64,000 nucleotides of DNA from Fen731 sp964481885 (GTDB lineage: Bacteria > Actinomycetota > Humimicrobiia > Humimicrobiales > Humimicrobiaceae): the NCBI GenBank assembly GCA_964481885.1, contig CAYZUS010000006.1:1-64000 (forward strand). The letters run 5' to 3'. Numbering within the stretch: position 1 is the first letter of the stretch; the number at the start of each line of letters is the position of its first letter. Positions 34,863-42,964 of the stretch are shown here, piece after piece. The notes under the pieces are model-generated. The model was given only the letters and a program-made list of their open reading frames with translations. It was not told where the DNA came from and ran no database searches. A program made the position numbers and the translations under genes.

Positions 34863-35030
34863 CCTTGCCGTAAAGNNNNNNNNNNNNNNNNNNNNNNNNN
34901 NNNNNNNNNNNNNNNNNNNNNNNNNNNNNNNNNNNNNNNNNNNNNNNNNNNNNNNNNNNNNNNNNNNNNNNNNNNATTTCAGTTTTTGTTGTAAAATCAC
35001 GGATCACTGAAAGATGACCTTGCCGTAAAG
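34821..35030. other. assembly join: 55-bp exact duplicate around 100 N
   Basis: Positions 34821-34875 and 34976-35030 are identical 55-mers separated by exactly 100 N. This is the signature of two contigs that overlap by one k-mer but were scaffolded as if a gap existed. The real sequence is very probably continuous, with one copy and no gap; the duplicate contains the end of the 133-residue gene. Confidence 0.93.
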
Positions 35031-35170
35031 TATACAAGAGGTATTGTTGAATCGAATTTGAATCGAATATTAGATAAGAATTATTATCATTTCAAAATAT
35101 AAAAAAAATTATTTTGCATTTAATATTCTTATCCATTTATAACTATAAATTAAAGAACCTGTGAGGATAA

Positions 35171-35575
35171 ATGAGGTCCCTTGTAAAAAATAATCTTAAT
35201 TTGTTTGTAGCAGGATTTGGTTGCTGCAAACAGGAGATTTTTGCAACAGGCGGGCCGGTGTATGACATTTCCCGTTTTGGTATAAATTTCACCAGCATAC
35301 CGGAGGAATCTGATGTCCTGGTTATCCAGGGGTTTTACAATAAAGAGGGCCAGGCAAGGCTGTTAAAATATTATGCGAGGATGCGGGAGCCCAAATGGGT
35401 TATTGCAGTGGGCAAATGTGTCGTCGACTGCAATATTTTAAACAAGAGCTTTCAGTTTGATAAAGACTTCAGAGAAACCATAAATGTGGATTTTTTCGTT
35501 CCCGGCTGTCCACCAAGGCCCGAGACTTTTATGTATGCCATTTTAAGGCTGCTTGAAAGCCCGCCTGAGTATTAA
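35171..35575 (+). CDS. NuoB-like / hydrogenase small-subunit-like Fe-S protein
   Basis: A compact 134-residue homologue of complex I subunit NuoB and group 4 hydrogenase small subunits. The four ligands of the terminal [4Fe-4S] cluster are present: C18-C19 in GFGCCKQEI, C83 in GKCVVDC and C113 in PGCPPRPE. It would accept electrons from the ferredoxin-like subunit encoded downstream. It is shorter than NuoB (~160-220) and opens the seven-gene operon. Its partner large subunit lacks both NiFe and quinone-site motifs, so the electron acceptor is unknown. Confidence 0.9.
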   Translation: MRSLVKNNLNLFVAGFGCCKQEIFATGGPVYDISRFGINFTSIPEESDVLVIQGFYNKEGQARLLKYYARMREPKWVIAVGKCVVDCNILNKSFQFDKDFRETINVDFFVPGCPPRPETFMYAILRLLESPPEY

Positions 35576-35616
35576 AACTATTTAAAATCTTAATAAATAA
35601 AAAACAGGTCATTTAA

Positions 35617-37125
35617 ATGGCAAAAGAACTTTATGATGGAATATACTCTTCGCACAAGCTTGTGTTTATAGAGCGTATTGAGAAGAATATTGAGTATTAT
35701 TTAAATAACAGAATACTTGAAGTAAAGAGGCTCCAGCAGGAGCTGTACTGTGTTTTAGATAAATCCAACCTGATTGCTGTCCTGAAAGAGCTCAAGGAAA
35801 ATCCGGAGTTTGACATTCAGGTAATAAATTCCATAAATCTTTTCAAAAGCGATGGAAGATACTGTCTGCTGATAGGTCTTTCCTCGGTTGCAAATAATTA
35901 CTCCATGCTCCTGAAAGTGCTTTTAAGTTCAGGGACCGATGGTGGATCACGACAGGAATATAAAGAAATCCTGCCGGCAATTGTACAGATATTTAAAACT
36001 GCAGAGTTTTATATGTCCAGGGAAAACATCAAACAAAGTTATAATGACGTGATTTTTGAGAGCCAGGCTGCTGACGGTTTTGACGGCTTCGATATTTTTC
36101 TTTCAACAGATTATGATACTATAAGCAGAGCATGCCTGGATACTGCAGTATCCAGAGTATTGCCTCAGGATTTTAATATAAATTCCAGTCTTTTTGACCT
36201 GCAGACGTCAGTCAGCAGGTATGACTACAGCGCAGGTATTTTTCCCGAATTATGCCTTTGTCTTGCAGTGGAGGAGCTTTTGAAGATAAAAGTTTCCAGG
36301 AGGGTGCAGTACATCAGGATATTGCTCAGTGAGCTATACAGGATTTCGAGCCATATTTATTTTTTGTCCAGGATCTCAAAAGTAATTGGTGCGGACATGG
36401 CACATAACTTGTCGCTTTTGGAGAGAGAGCATGTCCTGAGGATGCTAGAAACCATAACCGGCGCAAGGATAAATCCTAATTTTATTAAGATAGGCGGAAT
36501 AAAAAAGGATTTTACGCCACAAACTATTACAAATGTTAAAGAAGGTCTGCCCGGGATATTAAAAGCTGTTTACAGGCTTGAGACCTTGCTCCTTGATAAT
36601 TCAATAATCACTGCAAAATTAAAAAATACCGGGGTTGCCGATAAAGATATTGTATTGGCCTGCGGAGTCACCGGGCCAAACTTAAGAGCATCCGGCGCAA
36701 GGTATGATATAAGAAAAAACAGAAACCTGATGCTTTATAAAGACATTTCTTTTCTCGTGGCAATAGGGAAATATGGCGACTGTCTTGAAAGATTGCAAAT
36801 ACGCTTCAGGGAGATATATCAATCAATAAAAATAATAGATCAGATAGTAAATGAACTTCCTGATGAATATATCAAAAAACCTGTCGACATTTCAGAGATA
36901 GAGCTCGAATATTCAGAAATGATTTCAAGTGTTGAGTGCCCGCATGGGGTATTTAAAATATTTATCGAACTTAAAGGCAGCCAGGTTTTAAACCTGATAG
37001 TTTTGGGTCCATCAAAAAACAGCCTTTATCTGGCTGAAAGAATATTGCCCGGAAACAGGGTTGAAGATGTCGAGATCATACTTGCAAGTCTTGATATAAA
37101 CAGCGGAGAATTGATGTCACAATGA
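35617..37125 (+). CDS. degenerate NuoC/D-like large subunit without NiFe ligands
   Basis: The 502-residue protein combines a weak NuoC-like N-terminus (about 1-110) with a NuoD/hydrogenase-large-subunit-like body. Recognisable elements are CLAVEELLKIKVSRRVQYIRILLSELYRISSHI (in pieces, about 215-250), GADMAHNLSLLEREHVLRML, GVTGPNLRASGARYD and the C-terminal DVEIILASLDINSGEL. The N- and C-terminal CxxC pairs that bind NiFe in hydrogenases are absent. The GPxHPxxHG motif that lines the quinone pocket of NuoD is also absent. It overlaps the NuoH-like gene by 4 bp. Its redox role is therefore unclear. Confidence 0.85.
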   Translation: MAKELYDGIYSSHKLVFIERIEKNIEYYLNNRILEVKRLQQELYCVLDKSNLIAVLKELKENPEFDIQVINSINLFKSDGRYCLLIGLSSVANNYSMLLKVLLSSGTDGGSRQEYKEILPAIVQIFKTAEFYMSRENIKQSYNDVIFESQAADGFDGFDIFLSTDYDTISRACLDTAVSRVLPQDFNINSSLFDLQTSVSRYDYSAGIFPELCLCLAVEELLKIKVSRRVQYIRILLSELYRISSHIYFLSRISKVIGADMAHNLSLLEREHVLRMLETITGARINPNFIKIGGIKKDFTPQTITNVKEGLPGILKAVYRLETLLLDNSIITAKLKNTGVADKDIVLACGVTGPNLRASGARYDIRKNRNLMLYKDISFLVAIGKYGDCLERLQIRFREIYQSIKIIDQIVNELPDEYIKKPVDISEIELEYSEMISSVECPHGVFKIFIELKGSQVLNLIVLGPSKNSLYLAERILPGNRVEDVEIILASLDINSGELMSQ

Positions 37126-38057
37126 TGATTATTTTCAAAAAAGTCATATATGTATTTTTGATTTTTGGAATAAACCTTGCCGTCTGTTCTTATCTGATAA
37201 ACAAGGTATCAGCAAGGTCAGAGCTGCGCAGGGGTTTTATAGCAAGCAAAGCAGGCGGTCTGGGATATCCTTTTTTGGAAATATCCAAATACCTTGCCAA
37301 AAGTTCAAGGCTTAATGTATGGGAAATTTTTATTTTCTTTTTTTCATTTTTTATTTGGACCGTTATTCCTTTTTCCCAGACTCTTATTTTAATCAGGCTC
37401 GACTCGGATCTTCTTATAGCTGTTTTATTTTATATAGTACTGGTATTTTTTTTACTGGTTAATGCCTCAAACAGTTTATATGGTTTTGTGTGGAATAATT
37501 TTTTAAAAAAAGCGCTGATGATGTTTTCTTTTTTTGTTCCAATGCTTTTTGGCATTGCAAGTCTTGTGCTTATAAACAGGACATTAAACTTAAGGGAGAT
37601 TGTAGGGTTTCAATATCAATACTGGAACGTTATTTATCAGCCGCTTGGATTTATATTAATGTTTGCTTCCACATTTGCACAATTCAAACTGACGGGGCTT
37701 GTCAGGAAGAATACAGTGCTGTTTTCAGAAAATTCTGAAAAAGAAGTAGCCGGCCTGGGAAGGCTGATAACCAGGTTTTCAAATTACAGCACAATTTTTT
37801 TCCTGCTGGTTATTATAGTTATTCTTTATCTTGCAGGATGGCAGAATCTGTATTTTGTTAATGGAAATATAATGTTTGTACTTAAATTCTATATTTTATT
37901 TTTTGTGATACTGCTTCTGGACAAGGCAACACCCAGGCTTGATGACTACAAGTATCTTGTCAGTATCAACTGGAAATTTATAGTGCCTGTATCTGCCGTA
38001 AATTTCATATTGACCCTGGTATTTTTTATATTGAGAAATATATATAAGCTGATTTAG
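37122..38057 (+). CDS. divergent NuoH-like membrane subunit
   Basis: A 311-residue protein with about eight hydrophobic helices, matching NuoH/hydrogenase subunit topology. The first cytosolic loop keeps an equivalent of the GPxGLLQPLADGLK segment as GGLGYPFLEISKYLAK. The acidic loop normally reading PFDLPEAE is replaced by FKLTGLV...SENSEKEVAGLG. The ERxxxxRxQxRxGPN signature is reduced to ARSELRRGFIASK. Assignment rests on position and topology as much as on motifs. It overlaps its upstream neighbour by ATGA. Confidence 0.75.
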   Translation: MMIIFKKVIYVFLIFGINLAVCSYLINKVSARSELRRGFIASKAGGLGYPFLEISKYLAKSSRLNVWEIFIFFFSFFIWTVIPFSQTLILIRLDSDLLIAVLFYIVLVFFLLVNASNSLYGFVWNNFLKKALMMFSFFVPMLFGIASLVLINRTLNLREIVGFQYQYWNVIYQPLGFILMFASTFAQFKLTGLVRKNTVLFSENSEKEVAGLGRLITRFSNYSTIFFLLVIIVILYLAGWQNLYFVNGNIMFVLKFYILFFVILLLDKATPRLDDYKYLVSINWKFIVPVSAVNFILTLVFFILRNIYKLI

Positions 38058-38077
38058 ATTTTAGAGGTTATTATTAA

Positions 38078-38509
38078 ATGAGACCAGTTATAAGAGATTT
38101 TTTTACAGGCTTTGGAAACCTGTTCAGGAAACCAAGAACCGTTGTTTATCCTAAAGAAAAGATAATAATTCCTGAAAACAGCAGGGGAATTCCCAGGCTT
38201 AAACTTGACCTCGATTCTCTTGAAATTCTTTGTAATGGCTGTGGAAAATGTAAAACAATCTGTTCAGAAAACTGCATAGAAATCAGGAGAGAAACAGATG
38301 AAAAGGGCCAGGAAATACTGGAAGAATTTTATTTGGATTTAACAGGATGCATTTTTTGCGGCAACTGTATTGATGTTTGCGACAGGAATGCTATTGAAAT
38401 GACGTACAGGCATATGCTTGCTGATCCTGAAAGGACCTCACTGAGACTGGACAAGCTGGATCTTATAAAGCAGGCCGATTATTCAATCCGGGATTTCTGG
38501 GGGAAATAA
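38078..38509 (+). CDS. NuoI-like two-[4Fe-4S] ferredoxin subunit
   Basis: A 143-residue protein with two complete ferredoxin motifs: C52-x2-C55-x2-C58-x3-C62 and C91-x2-C94-x2-C97-x3-C101. The prolines after the fourth cysteines are missing. This corresponds to NuoI and the hydrogenase polyferredoxin subunit, which pass electrons from ferredoxin to the NuoB cluster. Its stop overlaps the next start by one base (TAATG). With the NuoB cluster it forms an intact electron relay. Confidence 0.92.
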   Translation: MRPVIRDFFTGFGNLFRKPRTVVYPKEKIIIPENSRGIPRLKLDLDSLEILCNGCGKCKTICSENCIEIRRETDEKGQEILEEFYLDLTGCIFCGNCIDVCDRNAIEMTYRHMLADPERTSLRLDKLDLIKQADYSIRDFWGK

Positions 38510-39093
38510 TGGATGGAAAATTAATATTGGGTTTTTTGAATTATTTGTTCCTGGGCCTTATCCTGGTTTTCGGGATAATTTCGCTGCTCGTCGGTGACCA
38601 GAGAAAAAAGTTAACATTCTTGTTTCTTTCTCTCCTTTCGGCAGGAGTCCTGAGTTATCTGTTTTTTGCAGGGACCGCACTGATTTTGCCGGGAATAATA
38701 ATGATATTCTTTTACCTGCTTCTTTATATGTTTATTGCCAGCCAGGAGTTTTTTGGATTCGGGAAGCCTTTTATTTCATCAGACAGGCACCCGGGGCCGG
38801 GGGCCAAGGGAGGGAAGGCAGGCAAAGGCTTCAGGATAAAGCCAGGTTTGGCTGTTAATTTTTTGTTGTCTCTTGCCGTATGCGTAGTGGCAGGAGTGAT
38901 GTTTTTTATTTATAATAAGGAATTTTTAAAGGAAATTCAGCTTGTGGAAAGTTTTAAATCTGCAACAACGGCAGATATTATTAATAATATAGGTTCAAAT
39001 TACATTCCTGCAATCCTTGTAATATCTGTGGCTCTTTTTTCCAGCGTCTTCTGGTTTGTCAGCATTCTTGAGAACAGGAGGGCAAAGATTTGA
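38509..39093 (+). CDS. NuoJ-like membrane subunit
   Basis: A 194-residue protein with five hydrophobic segments (about 6-28, 33-52, 54-76, 112-134 and 165-186), as in NuoJ. The third helix, LILPGIIMIFFYLLLYMFIA, replaces the glycine- and valine-rich pi-bulge helix of NuoJ. A glycine/lysine-rich loop (PGPGAKGGKAGKG) separates helices 3 and 4. It is assigned mainly from topology and its place between the NuoI- and NuoK-like genes. Confidence 0.75.
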   Translation: MDGKLILGFLNYLFLGLILVFGIISLLVGDQRKKLTFLFLSLLSAGVLSYLFFAGTALILPGIIMIFFYLLLYMFIASQEFFGFGKPFISSDRHPGPGAKGGKAGKGFRIKPGLAVNFLLSLAVCVVAGVMFFIYNKEFLKEIQLVESFKSATTADIINNIGSNYIPAILVISVALFSSVFWFVSILENRRAKI

Positions 39094-39440
39094 ATTTACA
39101 GTACATAGTATACTTAAGTTTTTTAATTTTTCTTTTGGGAGTTTTCGGGGCTTCTTTCAGCCGCGGTTTTCTTTCGATAATTATTTCTTTCCAATTTATC
39201 ATAATATCTTCTCTTTGTAATTTTTTTGCTTTTTCTCTTTTTATTTATGATTCGTCTGTCTGGGATAAAACTTTTATTTTTATTGCATTTGCAAGCGCAT
39301 ACCTTTTATTGTTTGCAATAGTATTTTACAACTATTCAAGGCAGACAAATGTCTACGAACTGGACGCGAAGAAAGATTTCGGATTGTTTAAATTTGACAG
39401 GTCAGACTGGTGGGGAGAAGAAAAACCTGATGATAATTAA
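39090..39440 (+). CDS. NuoK-like subunit lacking both channel glutamates
   Basis: A 116-residue three-helix protein that aligns with NuoK over its whole length (FLIFLLGVFGASFSRGFLSIIISF against the [21 protein letters not shown] region). NuoK has two membrane glutamates essential for proton transfer (E36 and E72 in E. coli). At the first position this protein has glutamine (SFQFIII) and at the second tyrosine (FASAYLLLF). It carries an extra acidic C-terminal tail (about 88-116). It overlaps both neighbours. Confidence 0.8.
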   Translation: MNLQYIVYLSFLIFLLGVFGASFSRGFLSIIISFQFIIISSLCNFFAFSLFIYDSSVWDKTFIFIAFASAYLLLFAIVFYNYSRQTNVYELDAKKDFGLFKFDRSDWWGEEKPDDN

Positions 39441-41277
39441 TGAGTTTTTAAATAAGATTTACCCGTTTTTCACAAGCCTGAGCATTGTAACCGGCGGCCT
39501 GATACTGGTATTTTTCGGGCTTTCCAAAAAAGAGGGATTAAAAATATTTGGAATTGCAGTATCAGCTGTTTCCATTATTGCAGCATTATTTTTAAATATC
39601 CGGTCATTTGGCATGTTTGGGGATTTTTCAAGTAATATTTTTAGTTTTAATCTTTTGTCTGCTGCTGCAACATCTGTTATCCTTTTTGCTGCATTAAATA
39701 TCCTGGTATTTATTTCCATAATAAATTTCCATAATAATAATTTTATAAAGATCCTGCTGGTTTTTTTAACCGTGGTATTTTTCTTTACGGTGTTTATAGA
39801 TGCAAATAATTTTATAATGATATTTGCAAGCTTTTCTGTCTTGCTGCTGGCTGTTTTCCAATTGAATTCTGTATTAAACAGCAGCATAAACAAAAGCAAT
39901 TTTTCTGAATACTCTACAAAAAACAGCATAATAAGGTTTTACCTTTCAGCCGCGTTTTCTATTTTACTGACTTTTACAGGTTATTCACTTGTTTATGGTT
40001 CAACTGATTTAAAATATTTTAAACAGCTTCTGGAATCTGATAAAATGTCAAGCCCGCTTGTTGTGACGGGGCTGTTTATTATGCTTTTAAGTCTTTACAT
40101 ATACATGTTTATTTTTCCTCTTCAGAGTGCATATATTAAAATGCAGAGCCGCATCCAGCACTCCAGCATGCAGGTTGTATGGTTCTTCTATTTTCCAGCA
40201 GGCATATTAATGTTGTTAAAACTAAAGGACATTTTATTCTATTTCATTTCCAGGAACAGCCAGCCGATTACAGGCACGCTCATTGCGGTTTCTGCAATTT
40301 GCATACTTGGCGGAAATATCGGAGCCATAAAAGCACAGGGGCTAAGAAGGATAATGTCGTTTTTGTATCTTTCAATGACCGGCATGATACTTTTGGGTTT
40401 TGCCCAGTATGGCCTGGGTACTCTAAGCACATCAGGGATAGTTTGGCTTGTGGTTGCCAATATTTTATTTATGGGACTTGTCTACTTCCCATTGGGTCTG
40501 TTCTCCTGGGAGCTTGAAAACAGGTTTGGCTCAGACAGAGTTGCCAATATAACAGGATTCTTAAGGACACAAAAATATGTCGCCATTAATCTTTTGATAA
40601 TTTTCCTTGCATTTGGGGGGCTCATAGGCACAGCCGGTTATGTTTTAAGATTTATGTATCTGCAGCCATTTCTTGCAGGGTTTAATCAGCTCTTTGGAAA
40701 TGGTGCAGACGCGAAGTTTTCAGTATTAAATATCAGCAGTTTTGCCGTAATACTTGTTTCCTGGATATTTATAGCTGCCAATGTAACAAGACTTATCTAC
40801 TGTCTGGCAAAAAGGCCGGCACAATCCGGACAAGCCCGGACTCCGGAGCGAGCCGACGCGTCTGCTGGCGCGAATATCTCCGGCAGCATGGTTGATAATC
40901 CGGCAGGCATAGATAGTGCATACGATAGAGTTGGTATGTCTGACAGAGACAGTGCGTATGATAACATAAGCGTTTCAGGCAGTGAGACTTATGATCAGAC
41001 ACAGAATTCTGCAAATGTACCGCTGCAAACTTCTGCATTCAGTCAACCCGGCAGTATTGCGGTCGAGCTTGAGCATATTTCTGTGACGGGAGCAACAGGG
41101 AGCCATTCAGTTTTAAAACAGCAGGATGAAAGAAACCTGAAATTTTCGCGGTTTTTATGTGTTTATCTTACATTCTTTTCAGTGATAATTATCCTTTCAG
41201 GAATAGTGGGGCTGCTTGAAATATTGGGTATAAATTTAAGATTTTTAAATTTCAGCCTGATAAATTGGAACTTTTAA
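39430..41277 (+). CDS. NuoN/antiporter-like subunit without key charged residues
   Basis: The only antiporter-like subunit of the operon, 615 residues from ATG 39430 (GGAGAAG upstream; the longer frame from 39349 would overlap the NuoK-like gene by 92 bp). About 13-14 helices are predicted. Aligned by eye to NuoN, TM5 Glu becomes S135 (IFASFSVLLL), TM7 Lys becomes Y225 (YMFIFPLQ), TM8 Lys is absent near 255 (FYFPAGIL), and the TM12 Lys is R407 (GTAGYVLRF). The helix 8-9 loop KAQGLRRIMSFLYLS is conserved. Residues about 462-570 form a low-complexity, serine/aspartate-rich insert before the last helix. Confidence 0.8.
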   Translation: MIINEFLNKIYPFFTSLSIVTGGLILVFFGLSKKEGLKIFGIAVSAVSIIAALFLNIRSFGMFGDFSSNIFSFNLLSAAATSVILFAALNILVFISIINFHNNNFIKILLVFLTVVFFFTVFIDANNFIMIFASFSVLLLAVFQLNSVLNSSINKSNFSEYSTKNSIIRFYLSAAFSILLTFTGYSLVYGSTDLKYFKQLLESDKMSSPLVVTGLFIMLLSLYIYMFIFPLQSAYIKMQSRIQHSSMQVVWFFYFPAGILMLLKLKDILFYFISRNSQPITGTLIAVSAICILGGNIGAIKAQGLRRIMSFLYLSMTGMILLGFAQYGLGTLSTSGIVWLVVANILFMGLVYFPLGLFSWELENRFGSDRVANITGFLRTQKYVAINLLIIFLAFGGLIGTAGYVLRFMYLQPFLAGFNQLFGNGADAKFSVLNISSFAVILVSWIFIAANVTRLIYCLAKRPAQSGQARTPERADASAGANISGSMVDNPAGIDSAYDRVGMSDRDSAYDNISVSGSETYDQTQNSANVPLQTSAFSQPGSIAVELEHISVTGATGSHSVLKQQDERNLKFSRFLCVYLTFFSVIIILSGIVGLLEILGINLRFLNFSLINWNF

Positions 41278-41340
41278 GGTTTAAAATCCGCCTGTAATTA
41301 ACGTAATTAACTTGAGTTAAATATTTTCCCTGTTTATCAA

Positions 41341-42111
41341 ATGGAAACTTATAGCAGAAAATTCAATATAAAACATTTTCTTATAATTATTATCATTCTG
41401 GTAATAATTCTTGCAATCACATTAAGCATCAGCCAGTTTACCTTGAAGAAGGAGTATGAGCCGCCTACGGCTCTAACATCTCTTCTTCCAAGATACAGAG
41501 TAATTGATATGGATGCAATCCCTGTAAAAACAGATTTTGACCAGGACGGTATCAGCGACCAGAAAGATATCTTGCAGGGAGCAAAGGCTCAGCTTGTTAA
41601 TCCTGCAAAAAATATTTTTAAGGATGGAAATAATGAGACTAATTACTTCAATGGCGGGGACCCTCCGGCGGAGCTGGCAATATGCACCGATATTATTTCA
41701 CGTGCGTTCAGGGAGGCAGGACTTGACTTAAGCCAGCTCATAAATGATGATATATCTGCAAATTTCGACAGCTACCCTTTAAGGATAAATTGGGGACAGT
41801 CCGGCCCGGATAAGAATATTGACTACAGACGAATACAGAACATGGAGATATTTTTCATGAGGAATGGACAATCCATGGCTTCGGTTTTTAATATCTCAGA
41901 TATTAGCAGCCTTGAGCAGTGGCTGCCGGGAGACATAGTTTTTTTTGATATGGACCGGGACGGATACACAGATAATGTCGGAATAATTTCAGACTTCACT
42001 ACCCGTAAGGGTGTCACAAAAATTATTTACAATAGTGCTGATCCCGGTTATACAGTTGAGAAAGACATACTGGGTACGGCTTCAATAAAAGGCCATTATC
42101 GTTATCCATAA
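41341..42111 (+). CDS. DUF1287 family membrane-anchored protein
   Basis: A 256-residue protein with one N-terminal membrane anchor (about 14-37) and an extracytoplasmic DUF1287 domain: GGDPPAELAICTDIISRAFREAGLDLSQL in pieces near 111-140 with the putative catalytic cysteine, NIDYRRIQNMEIFF, and LPGDIVFFDMDRDGYTDNVGIISD with a putative catalytic Asp/His region. DUF1287 resembles NlpC/P60-type cysteine peptidases, so wall-related hydrolysis is plausible. The usual histidine (HIGIVSD) is replaced by NVGIISD here. A calcium-loop-like DFDQDGISD lies near residue 65. Confidence 0.82.
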   Translation: METYSRKFNIKHFLIIIIILVIILAITLSISQFTLKKEYEPPTALTSLLPRYRVIDMDAIPVKTDFDQDGISDQKDILQGAKAQLVNPAKNIFKDGNNETNYFNGGDPPAELAICTDIISRAFREAGLDLSQLINDDISANFDSYPLRINWGQSGPDKNIDYRRIQNMEIFFMRNGQSMASVFNISDISSLEQWLPGDIVFFDMDRDGYTDNVGIISDFTTRKGVTKIIYNSADPGYTVEKDILGTASIKGHYRYP

Positions 42112-42194
42112 AAATCCCGGCAAGTCTGAATTTATTTATCGAATTTGCCGAATTGGTGTTTACTAATAGCGCACCGTAATGTATACTTTTATTT

Positions 42195-42827
42195 ATGCCA
42201 ATAAGTTCTAAAAAAAGTTTAAATAAGTTAAATGAAGAGATATCAATTTGCAAGAAATGCCTGGATCTGGCCGGAACAAGGGTGCAACCCGTTTCTGGAA
42301 TCGGTGCTCCAAATTCAAGGCTGATCATCGCAGGTTTTTTCCCGGATGCTGCCGGAGCAGAAGCAAACGGCATACCATTTTTTGGCAGTGACGAAGGAGA
42401 CATGCTGAGAGCTCTAATCGCTGATACCGGACTTTCTTTGGAAGAGGACACATATCTTACTTACCTTGTAAAATGCACTCCAAGGAAAATAAGCGATGCA
42501 GATGAAACAGGGAAGGCAAGCTTAATCAGCCCGAGCGCAAAACATTGTGCCAACTGTATAAACTATTTTACTGAAGAAATTTCCATAACTACGCCTCACC
42601 TAATAATATCTCTTGGTCTGGAGGCATCAAATCTCATACTGCAGAATTTTTTTTCTGCCACAAAAAAACACACTGATATATCAAAGATCCACATGAGGCT
42701 TTTTGAAAACCCTTCTTTTAAGCTTATCCCTGTCTACAGTCCTTCAGATGTATTGAAAGGATTAATTGGCGAGCAGGAATATTTTGGTGACTTCAGGAAT
42801 TTGTCCAAAATCTTTTCTATTATATAA
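42195..42827 (+). CDS. divergent family-4-type uracil-DNA glycosylase
   Basis: A 210-residue UDG-superfamily protein. Cysteines arranged like the [4Fe-4S] ligands of family 4 enzymes are seen: CKKC at 19-22, C94 and C118/C121. Motif A, normally GEGPGxxEDxxGxPFVGxxG, is GFFPDAAGAEANGIPFFGSDEG in pieces at 47-68, so the catalytic-loop residues differ. The C-terminal motif, usually HPS, is YSPSDV. It probably excises uracil or a related base, but activity is uncertain given these changes. Confidence 0.8.
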   Translation: MPISSKKSLNKLNEEISICKKCLDLAGTRVQPVSGIGAPNSRLIIAGFFPDAAGAEANGIPFFGSDEGDMLRALIADTGLSLEEDTYLTYLVKCTPRKISDADETGKASLISPSAKHCANCINYFTEEISITTPHLIISLGLEASNLILQNFFSATKKHTDISKIHMRLFENPSFKLIPVYSPSDVLKGLIGEQEYFGDFRNLSKIFSII

Positions 42828-42964
42828 CAGAATGAAAACAGGGTATAATTAGTTCCTGCTGATTAATTCAGTTTTAATAAACTAATTGCTAAAAATCAAT
42901 CTTGAAATCTTTTTTTAAGTTTCGGCTTTTTTACCAGTTTTGCAGCAGGTTACCGGGGTTATTG

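Noticed and set aside
35617..37125. Active [NiFe] hydrogenase large subunit
   Set aside because: Neither CxxC pair is present; the body resembles NuoD rather than a catalytic hydrogenase.
39349..39429. Longer start for the NuoN-like gene
   Set aside because: It would overlap the NuoK-like gene by 92 bp and adds a hydrophilic stretch not found in the family; ATG 39430 has a better ribosome binding site.
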